Positions 55,756 through 64,000 of a DNA stretch of 64,000 nt are shown here, piece after piece. Location: assembly GCF_005818865.1 (NCBI RefSeq), contig NZ_VBRY01000004.1, positions 1 to 64,000 on the forward strand. Direction: 5' to 3'. The notes beneath the pieces were generated by a model. It was given only the letters and a program-made list of their open reading frames with translations, did no database searches and had not been told where the DNA came from. Numbering within the stretch: the first letter of the stretch is position 1; each line of letters begins with the position of its first letter. This stretch comes from Mariprofundus erugo (lineage in GTDB: Bacteria > Pseudomonadota > Zetaproteobacteria > Mariprofundales > Mariprofundaceae). The position numbers were made by a program, and so were the translations under genes.

Positions 55756-57591
55756 TCACTGATCCGGCTGCAAAGTGATTGTATCCCCGCCCGACCAGTT
55801 CAAACGATCTGCCAGCCCCGTACTGCGATTGACTGTTTGAATCACCGCCCACCTTACCGCCTCGCTACCGGCAAACAGGGTGAAGTGATTTTTTGCACGC
55901 GTCACGGCCGTGTACAGCAACTCCCGGGTCAGCACAGCTCTCCCCGCCTCGATATCCGGCAGAATTGCCACGACGTGCTCAAACTCCGAGCCCTGCGACT
56001 TATGCACGGTCATCGCCCATGACAATTCATACTGTGGCAATGACTGAACCGAGATATCACGCAACGCGTTATCGCCGGCTCTGAAATACGCTCTCAACTG
56101 ACCATCCTGATTTCGCCACAGCAGTCCGACATCGCCATTGAACAAATTCAGCTCATAATTGTTACCCGTGATCATGACAGGCATGCCGGCCACGGCCTCA
56201 CCGTGCAAGAGCAATCCTCGGGCGATGAGCCTCCTGGCAATCTCACGATTGACGGACTCCATACCATACGGACCCTGACGGACAGCACACAAGACGCGCT
56301 GCTTCTCGAACAGATCGAGTGCCTGGGCAATATCCTGCTCCAGCAGATATGGCATATATGAATCAGCAATCTGTTCAAGCAGGGTGTTCAACACTAAATC
56401 CGGTGCCCAGGACAACTCGGCACAGGAGTGATCGGAGAGCCAGGCAATCGTCTGGTCCGCAGCTCCGCTGTTGATATGGCGGGCCAGGTTGCCGATACCG
56501 CTGTTTTCATCAAAGCGATAGCTCTTTCTGAGCAGCGCAATCGCATCGGCAACAACCGGGGCATCCGGATTCACCGGCAGCAGCCCCATATTCACACCGG
56601 TCAGCGATGCGAGCAGCTCCGCTGTTTCAGGGCGGTATTCGATTTCATGGCCGTGACCGGTAAGATCGCCCAGCACATTGCCTGCATCCACAGAGGCCAG
56701 CTGATCGCGATCACCGAGCAGAATCAGCTGCGCAGTCTGAGGCAGCGCGTCAAGCAGCCGCGCCATCATCGGCAAATCCACCATAGATGCCTCATCGATC
56801 ACCAGGCAATCGAGTATCAGCGGATTCATGCTGTGGTGGCGGTAACCTGCGGGACTGTAGCCAAGCAGGCGGTGCAGGGTTGACGCCTCATCGGGAATTG
56901 CCGCCCGAATCGCATCATCGATATCGAGTTTCGACTTGGCCTGCCGGATCGACTCCATCATACGCGCGGCCGCTTTGCCTGTGGGGGCCGCCATACGAAT
57001 ATACATCCCGGGATGCTGCTCCAGTAGCAGAGCCAGCACTTTTACCAGTGAAGATGTTTTACCCGTACCCGGACCACCTGAAATAACCGAGAAGTGACGT
57101 GTCACAGCGAGTGCGGCTGCAAGTTTCTGCCAGTTCACCCCTGCTTCACGATCATCTCCGAACAAACGCACAAGTCCCTTCTTGAGAGCTTCATGCTCGA
57201 CATGAACATGGGTCTGCAAGCGTGATTTTATCGCACCAGCTACCGTATCTTCATAGCGCCAGAAGCGGTTCAGATAGAGGCGATGGCCATCAAGAATCAT
57301 CGGGGTATGTTCACCCGGTCCGCCGACACATATGCCATCACGCATCAATTCACGACACCACACATCAAGATCGGGAGTCAGGTCACTGCGATTCATGCCC
57401 TTTTGATCCGGCCATGGTTTACCTGTGTACAGAGCCAGGTCGAGACAAACATCTCCATTCTGCTGCACTTCAGACAACCATGCGGCTGTTCGTGCCAATA
57501 CACTGTTCAGGCTCTGGTTCGCCTTTTCCGCGATAAAGCGGGAAAAGAGAAGCGAGAGACGGGATTGTGGCTGCTCGATGTGTTGACTCAT
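55756..57591 (-). CDS. recD: Exodeoxyribonuclease V, alpha subunit
   Basis: The 611-residue subunit is the 5'-3' helicase of RecBCD, used in double-strand break repair and degradation of foreign linear DNA. The Walker A motif SGGPGTGKTSSLVKV near residue 170, APTGKAAARM, the Walker B LVIDEASMVDL, LLGDRDQLASVDAG and the C-terminal MTVHKSQGSEFEHV and LLYTAVTRAK motifs of SF1B helicases are present. ATGA overlaps the recB stop by 4 bases, so it is coupled. Confidence 0.96.
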   Translation of the reverse strand: MSQHIEQPQSRLSLLFSRFIAEKANQSLNSVLARTAAWLSEVQQNGDVCLDLALYTGKPWPDQKGMNRSDLTPDLDVWCRELMRDGICVGGPGEHTPMILDGHRLYLNRFWRYEDTVAGAIKSRLQTHVHVEHEALKKGLVRLFGDDREAGVNWQKLAAALAVTRHFSVISGGPGTGKTSSLVKVLALLLEQHPGMYIRMAAPTGKAAARMMESIRQAKSKLDIDDAIRAAIPDEASTLHRLLGYSPAGYRHHSMNPLILDCLVIDEASMVDLPMMARLLDALPQTAQLILLGDRDQLASVDAGNVLGDLTGHGHEIEYRPETAELLASLTGVNMGLLPVNPDAPVVADAIALLRKSYRFDENSGIGNLARHINSGAADQTIAWLSDHSCAELSWAPDLVLNTLLEQIADSYMPYLLEQDIAQALDLFEKQRVLCAVRQGPYGMESVNREIARRLIARGLLLHGEAVAGMPVMITGNNYELNLFNGDVGLLWRNQDGQLRAYFRAGDNALRDISVQSLPQYELSWAMTVHKSQGSEFEHVVAILPDIEAGRAVLTRELLYTAVTRAKNHFTLFAGSEAVRWAVIQTVNRSTGLADRLNWSGGDTITLQPDQ

Positions 57592-60500
57592 GCCACCACC
57601 TCCTCATTGCGACCATCCCGGCCAAACACCTGCTGATCCAGTGCATCGATCAATGCTTTTTCAGGTCTTGCATAATACACACCGAACTTATCGCCATGGT
57701 CCGCTCGCATACCACGCAAAAAGAGATAATAAACGCCCCCGAAGCAGGTTTCGTAATCATAGTCCGGCAGCCGCAATCTCAGATAACGGTGCAGTGCCAG
57801 CGAATAGAGCAGATACTGAAGATCATAGCGCCGGTCGAAGACAGCCTTTGCCAATTTCTCCGGTGCATATGCATCGAGTGAGAAGCCGAGATGATTACTC
57901 TTGTAGTCGGCCAGATAAAAGCGGCCATTGGCCTCGAATACCAGATCGATAATACCGGTGATATATCCCCGGCAATCATTCATCACCAGTTTCTGCAGCG
58001 GCTGACCGGCAGCAGCCTCCAGTGTTTGATTCAGCAATGCGATATCGATGTGGCCGGCGGAAAAATCAAACTCCAGCTCGTTCAAACGCCTGTTGTGCGG
58101 AATCTGGCCGAGTGTGATACCTGCCTCACTGAGTGGCGTCGCCAAAACATCGGCCACCCATGCATCGACCACTGACACACTATCTGCATCGAGCCCGTAA
58201 CGTGCAGCCTGACTCTCGGTAAACTGGCGCACGGGTTCTGAATGATCCTGCTGAAAATCGAGCTCCTCAAACAGTGCGTGCAGGAATAGTCCCGTCTGAC
58301 TACCGGCGGGAAAGTTGAATACCGGATCCTCACTGCGCACCTGCTCACTATGAGTAAATAGCTGATGGACATCACGCGTCATGCCTGAAAAACTGGAGAT
58401 ACGCCAGTCTGCGGCAATCGAACCGGTAAATGGCGTCACCGTGCACACATCAACCATCCTGTCACTCTGATCAAGAGTGACAGCTTCCGAATCGGTTGGC
58501 AGAGGAATCACCTCGATATGCCCGCATAAGTCAGCAAGCCTCTTCAGATCATCACCCACATCAGTGCCTTTCCCCATGGCCATGGGCTGTGCCACAGCCA
58601 GATCCTGCGGATGCTGGTGATGATGAAACAACCAGCCTGGTGCGGATTTCGACGCATCACCGGCATGTCCCCAGGCCAGATACACTTTGGCGCGCGCGCG
58701 CGTCAGAGCGACATAGGCAAGCCGAATATCCTCAGCCAGTCGCTCTTTCTCGGCGAGATTCAGATGCACATCGGCGGGATCGGCATGCAGACAGTGCTGT
58801 CGCTGCTGCTCATCGTAAAAGGCGAGCAGCGTTTTCGCATCGCTCTTGCGCGAGCGGCATGACCACATATAGGGCAGAAACACGATCGGATACTCCAGCC
58901 CTTTACTGCCATGAATGGTCACAATACGTACCAGATCGCCATCATTCTCCAGTCGCAATTCCGCTTCACTGCTTTCCCTGACCATCTGATTCTTAAACCA
59001 GTGCAGCAATGCATCCATTCCGATCACCGATTTCGACGCCTGTTGGGCCAGCTCCCCCAGATGCAACAGATTGGTCAAACGGCGCGAGGCATCGTGGCGT
59101 GCGGCAATTCGCTCCCCGATATCCAGCCTCCGCAGCATCTGCTGGAACATGGCCATAAACCCTTTTGCTGCCCAGGTCGCATTGAGCTCCCTGAAATGTT
59201 CCATCCACGTCAGCCATTGCTGCTCATCACCGATCAGAGCGTGCATACTGCTGTAGTGATAATTAAGCAGTGAACTCGCCAGCGCACAGCGGAGCGTTGA
59301 CGCACTGCGGAAATCGATCACTGCCTCCAGTAACTGCAGCAGGCCGGTGGCCTCATCACTGGCGTAGACCTGTTCACCACCATTGGCCACGGCACTGATA
59401 CCACGCGCTCTTAATGCATCCTTCAACGCATTGGCTTCAAAGTGTGTACGCACCAGCACCGCAATATCACCAGGCTCCACCCCCTTTTCTCCCAGTTTCA
59501 GTGCCCCCGTCCTGCCAGCATGCAGCAGCCGGGCAATTTCGTTGGCCGTATGAGCATGCATCAGAGGCCCCATCGTATTTTTGGGGATCGCTTTTTCAGG
59601 TGTATCGCTCTGTATATGCCAGATCGTCATCGGTGCAACCGGCACACCGTTTTCATGCAACAGGTCATGCGACTTGTCGGCTGCAGCGACGGGTGAAAAC
59701 GGAATCTCCTTATAGATAAAGGTTTCATCCCCTCGCTGTGAGAAGATACGGTTCACCGCTTCAATCAGCCCGGGGGTCGAGCGCCAGTTGGTGCCCAGCG
59801 TGTAGTGGCCAACAGCATCCAGCTTGGCCTGAATATAAGTAAAGATGTCACCACCACGGAATGAGTAAATCGCCTGTTTAGGATCACCTATCATGATCAG
59901 GCCACCCCGACTACGGCCCTGATAGATATGCCTGAAAATGGAATATTGAATGGCATCGGTATCCTGAAATTCATCGATCATGGCGATCGGGAAACGCTCA
60001 TGAATCTGGCAACCCAGCGCATGATTATCAGCCAGCGCACGCTCCAGAAATTCCAGTTGATCATTGAATGAAAGCTGGCCTGCCGCCCTTTTGGTGGCCG
60101 AAACATTTTCACCGGCTACTTTATTTACCTCAGCTAACGCCGCGACTTTAAATTGTTTTACAACACCGCAGACCTTATCGAGATAATGATCAACAGCGAC
60201 AAAGAAGGGGTGATTAAATGGCTCTTCACTCTGCCCTTTTTTCAGTTGCGCCTTCAGCTCTGTAGCTCGCATGGCATTGAATGCATCCGATGCATTCAGT
60301 ACCGGCTCACCGGCCAGGCACGTTTCCACCGCCGCAATGACTGCCTCCAGATTCGCGCTCTTGTATACACTCTTTCTCTGCATCAAAGCCCCGGAACAGA
60401 GCGCTTTGATCAGCTGTTCTCTGGATGATCCCCAGCTCTTGCCGATAGCCCCCCACTCTGCAGCGAGCTGACGCCAGGCTTTCAGCAGATCAGCAGTCGA

Positions 60501-61157
60501 TTCACCTGAATCGGGTAACAGTTTGACCTTCGGTTTACGCAGCTCCTTCTGCAAATCAACCAATGACTCGACACTGCCAAGGGCTGCGGTAAACAGCTGC
60601 AGACCAGCCCGATCCAGCGGATAGGCATGGACGCGCCACCAGTCCTTGATGGCCGCATCCCACATGTCGCTGTCATCGGTCATCATCTCGACATCAAATG
60701 TCTGGCGACTGTGAAACGCATGTTCCGTGAGCGCCCGCTGGCAGAAGCCATGAATGGTATAGATCGCCGCCTCATCCATGCTGTTCAGCGCGAGCTTTAA
60801 CTGCCTGCCAGCCCTTTCTGTTGCCGCAAAGTCCCCACCGAAGGCATCACCCCACTCGGCCAGAAACAGATCATCGCTGGCTGCTGTGCCTGCCTGCAGC
60901 TGTTCCAGATACACCATGGCATCGTGAATGCGCAGACGAATGCGTCCTCGCAGCTCCTCTGTCGCCGCATTGGTAAAGGTCACCACCAGAATCTCGCTAA
61001 CCTTATAGCCATCCATCAGCATGCGCAGGTAGAGATTACCAATGGTATAGGTCTTGCCAGTGCCGGCACTGGCCTCAACCAGTTTGAAACCGGCAAAGTC
61101 CATATCCAGCACGGCAGTGGAATCGAGTGTCATCGGTGAATTCATGTGACTGCTCAT
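57588..61157 (-). CDS. recB: Exodeoxyribonuclease V, beta subunit
   Basis: The 1189-residue subunit combines a 3'-5' SF1A helicase and a nuclease. The Walker A motif VEASAGTGKTYTIGN lies at residues 27-41, IDEFQDTDAIQYSIF, MIGDPKQAIYSFRGGD and VTIHGSKGLEYPIVFLPY mark the helicase, and the C-terminal nuclease has YLADYKSNHLG near residue 1083 (the Asp and Lys of the active site). The start at 61157 overlaps the recC stop by 4 bases (ATGA). The order recC-recB-recD is consistent with one operon. Confidence 0.97.
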   Translation of the reverse strand: MSSHMNSPMTLDSTAVLDMDFAGFKLVEASAGTGKTYTIGNLYLRMLMDGYKVSEILVVTFTNAATEELRGRIRLRIHDAMVYLEQLQAGTAASDDLFLAEWGDAFGGDFAATERAGRQLKLALNSMDEAAIYTIHGFCQRALTEHAFHSRQTFDVEMMTDDSDMWDAAIKDWWRVHAYPLDRAGLQLFTAALGSVESLVDLQKELRKPKVKLLPDSGESTADLLKAWRQLAAEWGAIGKSWGSSREQLIKALCSGALMQRKSVYKSANLEAVIAAVETCLAGEPVLNASDAFNAMRATELKAQLKKGQSEEPFNHPFFVAVDHYLDKVCGVVKQFKVAALAEVNKVAGENVSATKRAAGQLSFNDQLEFLERALADNHALGCQIHERFPIAMIDEFQDTDAIQYSIFRHIYQGRSRGGLIMIGDPKQAIYSFRGGDIFTYIQAKLDAVGHYTLGTNWRSTPGLIEAVNRIFSQRGDETFIYKEIPFSPVAAADKSHDLLHENGVPVAPMTIWHIQSDTPEKAIPKNTMGPLMHAHTANEIARLLHAGRTGALKLGEKGVEPGDIAVLVRTHFEANALKDALRARGISAVANGGEQVYASDEATGLLQLLEAVIDFRSASTLRCALASSLLNYHYSSMHALIGDEQQWLTWMEHFRELNATWAAKGFMAMFQQMLRRLDIGERIAARHDASRRLTNLLHLGELAQQASKSVIGMDALLHWFKNQMVRESSEAELRLENDGDLVRIVTIHGSKGLEYPIVFLPYMWSCRSRKSDAKTLLAFYDEQQRQHCLHADPADVHLNLAEKERLAEDIRLAYVALTRARAKVYLAWGHAGDASKSAPGWLFHHHQHPQDLAVAQPMAMGKGTDVGDDLKRLADLCGHIEVIPLPTDSEAVTLDQSDRMVDVCTVTPFTGSIAADWRISSFSGMTRDVHQLFTHSEQVRSEDPVFNFPAGSQTGLFLHALFEELDFQQDHSEPVRQFTESQAARYGLDADSVSVVDAWVADVLATPLSEAGITLGQIPHNRRLNELEFDFSAGHIDIALLNQTLEAAAGQPLQKLVMNDCRGYITGIIDLVFEANGRFYLADYKSNHLGFSLDAYAPEKLAKAVFDRRYDLQYLLYSLALHRYLRLRLPDYDYETCFGGVYYLFLRGMRADHGDKFGVYYARPEKALIDALDQQVFGRDGRNEEVVA

Positions 61158-64000
61158 TTCATCCCCTCCGGCCAGGCATTCAACAGTGGCCGGTAAAAGC
61201 GCTCCGCCCAATCTGTAAATGCTGCTGTACCTACAGGTGATTCGCTGACATCACGCATAATCACCCGGACATAGGCATCATCCTTGTCGCCCGGAATATC
61301 CTGAAACTCCTGACCATGCCAACATAGGTCACGCACTTTGCCGCTGGTGGCCTGCTCCCAGCTTGAGCGTTCGAATACCGGCAACGGGTACTGCATACCT
61401 TTGAACATGGCGTCCAGATAGCCGGCGAGAACCAGCTTCGCCTCATCAGCCGGCAGTGGTTGCAAACAGATATGGGTATCGGAGCAAATCAATGTACTCT
61501 GCTCTGCGCTTGTCAGGCAGCCACTGGCGCACAGAGTCAGGTGCTCAATCCAGAATGACATGGCATATTTTGATTTGAGTTTCGACGGCGTCACATGCAG
61601 TAACCCCCGCTTCGGGAAATAATTCCGCACCTGCCCGATGAGTTGCACATGGCGATCATCCACCTGTATCAACAACTCAATCATCCGGGCTTGCGGGCGA
61701 GTCTCCTGATATGCTTCCAGTACAGGCTGATAGGCGGCAACAGCAGCTGCCTGCTCAGCGTACGCCTGCGTGGCCAGGTTACCGTGCGGCAGCATGCCCT
61801 CAGCCTGCATCCGGGCCTGATCGGCCGGCGCAAGGCCCAGCCAGGCATCCAGCATGCGCTTTTTCACCTGCCAGCTTGCCAATCCATCCAGCGTGAATGG
61901 CTCCTCATCCTCGGGCTCATCATGTTCATTCAAATAGATCGATAACGTATCGTTAAAGAAGAACTTTACCGGATCACGCATAAACCGGGAAAGTCTCGAA
62001 ATATCGATGGTCGCGCAGCTGCACTGATCGATTTCAACCGGCTCGGATGGCCACCCATCGCCATCCCGGTTGAAACTGTTGGCAGCAACCTGGTTGGCCA
62101 ATTCACACCAATAGCGATCGTAGCTTTCCGCGTACAGATAGTTGGCTGTCGAAAATGGCTGCATCGGATGCTCATGCGTGATGCGCTTCATCAGCACATC
62201 ACCGTACTGGCCCGTCAGTTGATCGAGCAGCTCTCCTATCAGCACGGAAGGCTGGCACTCGCTGTTATCTTTGATGCTGCGGCCGGTATAACTGATATGG
62301 ATGGCATCACGCGCGCAGAGCAGTGTTTCAAGCATCAGGTAACGATCCATCACACCGGTTAACGGATCAGCCGGATGCGGGCGTTCATTTAACATTTGAT
62401 CGAACTCAAGCCTGCGCTCACGTCCCGGAAAGGCACTATCCTGCATCCCCAGCAGACAGATCACCCGGAACGGCAGACTGCGCATCGGCCGCATACCGCA
62501 AAAGCTGACGCCACCGGAAAAATAGTTGCCGGCACTATCGCGTGCATTCAGGCGCGTCTTCAGCCAGGTGCACACAAGGTCGCGCGACAGGTGGTTATCG
62601 CCGGCATGCCGGGCAAGATCCGCAATGGCATCGCGAATCAGCTGCAATCGTCCGCCTGTCTCCTGCGTATCGATAAACAGAGATTCAAGCATGGCCGTCA
62701 TTGTCCCCTGCCATGCCTGCGCTGTGTGATTACCAGCCTCAGCAAGGACGGCACGCCAGTGTTTCAGTTGTTCAAACAGTGCCCAGAAATCGGCCAGCGC
62801 AGCAGCATCACTACCACCGATATCAAACGGGGCAATGCCCTGCCACAGACCGCCCCCCTGCATTGAAACGTCGCCCATGGCGAAACCGGCCATCAAACGC
62901 TCTTCTGCCTGCTTCCAGCTATTTTCAATGGTAGCAGGCAGATGCAGTGCTTCTTTATGCGCGCCATCAATTCCCCAGCGCACATTCAATTGTGCCAGCT
63001 TGCTGCGAATCACCTCGAGTTTATCACCATCAAGATCAAACCTCTCCGCAATTTCAGGGACATCCAGTAACGACAGAATCTCTGACAAGGTGAAACGGCT
63101 GGCCGGTAACTCGAGAAGCTGCAGGAATGAACCGATCACCGGATGCTCATCAACCACGGAGATATCGGACAAATTCCACGGCAGGAATGGCCGTGATTCA
63201 TCCTGCCTGAACACCGCCTCGATATAGGGCGCATAGCGGCTGATCTCGGGCACCATGACCAGTATATCTTCCGGCTTCAAATCCGGATCATCGTTGAGCT
63301 GCCGCAAGAGCACATCATGCAACACCTGACATTCGCGCATCGGGCTATGGCAGATATGGACGGCAAGTGAATGATCATACTCGGGTAGCACCCGCTCAGG
63401 CATCTGCACCTCAAACAGATCACGCTGCAAATTCCCCAGCAAGGTGTCAGGCCATTCGCATATGTAGGGTGAAGAGGTCAGCGATTCAAACGTTTCATCC
63501 GCATACAACAGATCCTGAAACACCTGTCCCTGTTTTCCCCATGAGGCCAGCAACTCATGGCCTGTCTCGTAATAGTCTGCATCCTCGCACTTCTCCAGAC
63601 GGATTTTTGCCAATGTTTTCTCGGTTTTCAAATCGGCCCAGTACTGGTCTGTCGGGGTCAGGTAATAGAGGTAAACATCAGTAAAGCGGGCCACGCGCTG
63701 AATCAGGCGCAATAACAGTGGCGGTAAACTGGAAACTGCAAAGAGAGAGATTCTCTCGGGTAACCCCTGCACATCCCCACGGTCCAGTTTCTCCATAAAC
63801 GTTTCGATCAGCGCCAGGCGGTGTTGTTTACTTCCCGCTTCTGTGATCAGTGCCCGCCATAACAGTGCCTGCCAATCGCTGCCTCCCCCCGCACTCCAGG
63901 TTTGAATCAGTTCAGGCCGGTAGTACTGATAGCGATCAAACACATCGGCAATACGTTCAGCCAGCTGCCAGCGTTTGATGCCTGTATTATCGTTTTCGAG
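61154..64000 (-). CDS. recC: Exodeoxyribonuclease V, gamma subunit (5' end outside window)
   Basis: This is the Chi-recognition subunit RecC. The visible 948 residues lack the start, since the frame stays open to the right edge, where it reads IKRWQLAERIADVFDRYQYY, a conserved internal RecC block. Further motifs are VHICHSPMRECQVLHDVLL, FLPWNLSDIS, the Ser-Phe region GGVSFCGMRPMRSLPFRVIC and LGMQDSAFPGRERRLEFD. The protein has an inactive helicase fold and binds RecB and RecD. It is the first gene of the recCBD run as far as seen. Confidence 0.96.
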   Translation of the reverse strand, partial: LENDNTGIKRWQLAERIADVFDRYQYYRPELIQTWSAGGGSDWQALLWRALITEAGSKQHRLALIETFMEKLDRGDVQGLPERISLFAVSSLPPLLLRLIQRVARFTDVYLYYLTPTDQYWADLKTEKTLAKIRLEKCEDADYYETGHELLASWGKQGQVFQDLLYADETFESLTSSPYICEWPDTLLGNLQRDLFEVQMPERVLPEYDHSLAVHICHSPMRECQVLHDVLLRQLNDDPDLKPEDILVMVPEISRYAPYIEAVFRQDESRPFLPWNLSDISVVDEHPVIGSFLQLLELPASRFTLSEILSLLDVPEIAERFDLDGDKLEVIRSKLAQLNVRWGIDGAHKEALHLPATIENSWKQAEERLMAGFAMGDVSMQGGGLWQGIAPFDIGGSDAAALADFWALFEQLKHWRAVLAEAGNHTAQAWQGTMTAMLESLFIDTQETGGRLQLIRDAIADLARHAGDNHLSRDLVCTWLKTRLNARDSAGNYFSGGVSFCGMRPMRSLPFRVICLLGMQDSAFPGRERRLEFDQMLNERPHPADPLTGVMDRYLMLETLLCARDAIHISYTGRSIKDNSECQPSVLIGELLDQLTGQYGDVLMKRITHEHPMQPFSTANYLYAESYDRYWCELANQVAANSFNRDGDGWPSEPVEIDQCSCATIDISRLSRFMRDPVKFFFNDTLSIYLNEHDEPEDEEPFTLDGLASWQVKKRMLDAWLGLAPADQARMQAEGMLPHGNLATQAYAEQAAAVAAYQPVLEAYQETRPQARMIELLIQVDDRHVQLIGQVRNYFPKRGLLHVTPSKLKSKYAMSFWIEHLTLCASGCLTSAEQSTLICSDTHICLQPLPADEAKLVLAGYLDAMFKGMQYPLPVFERSSWEQATSGKVRDLCWHGQEFQDIPGDKDDAYVRVIMRDVSESPVGTAAFTDWAERFYRPLLNAWPEGMK

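Overview
This window looks like chromosomal DNA of a proteobacterium. Gene content and protein style suggest a Zetaproteobacterium (Mariprofundus-like): a gamma-type RecBCD set, LolA, FtsK, YheS and RarA occur together with RNase J, a DUF3467 protein and many c-di-GMP and chemotaxis sensors. This assignment rests on recalled family distribution and was not tested by any search. Most of the window is dense core genome, with short operons, several 4-8 bp start/stop overlaps and ordinary Shine-Dalgarno sites.

Layout. 1-0.23 kb: the end of an IS256-type transposase. 0.3-9.2 kb: a GyrI-like effector-binding protein, gltD/gltB (glutamate synthase), an SDR oxidoreductase overlapping a PHP-family histidinol-phosphatase, and tRNA-Lys(UUU). 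9.6-11.4 kb: a membrane-anchored protein with three SH3-like repeats. 11.4-12.0 kb: intergenic repeats. 12.0-18.2 kb: a TPR protein-aroQ-accB-accC operon diverging from thiS-thiG, followed by hemE and a NYN/OST-HTH protein. 18.2-28.5 kb: ppk2, mntP, a PAS/Cys-cluster protein, a GNAT-peptidase C39/ATP-grasp pair, a DUF2817 peptidase-like protein, mazG-DUF3467-pgsA and a nitronate monooxygenase-like protein. 28.8-32.5 kb: a response regulator, an ArsS-like radical SAM protein, tRNA-Glu(UUC) and a small SAP-like protein. 31.7-38.5 kb: a compact minus-strand run ftsK-lolA-fadL-like-rarA-crcB-murI, with RNase J and pyrE upstream of it and a YheS-type ABC-F protein divergent. 43.5-52.8 kb: a signalling cluster of two diguanylate cyclases, an ankyrin protein, a small membrane protein and a PAS-containing chemoreceptor. 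52.8-55.7 kb: a sparse island with one unusual DNA-binding gene. 55.8-64 kb: recC-recB-recD, with recC running off the right edge.

The least explained parts are non-coding or accessory. (1) A gene at 53978-54685 joins an integrase arm-binding domain (DUF4102) to a winged-helix domain resembling a Mu-like phage protein. It is flanked by eleven exact copies of TGTTGGT/ACCAACA. (2) A dispersed repeat (called R1 here) has three copies, each directly against a rho-independent terminator in the same relative orientation. (3) A second dispersed repeat (R2) has two copies at 11.8 and 43.2 kb. (4) A peptide-ligase-like gene pair lies at 21.2-23.8 kb. (5) A perfect 30-nt palindrome covers the start codon of the NYN-domain gene.
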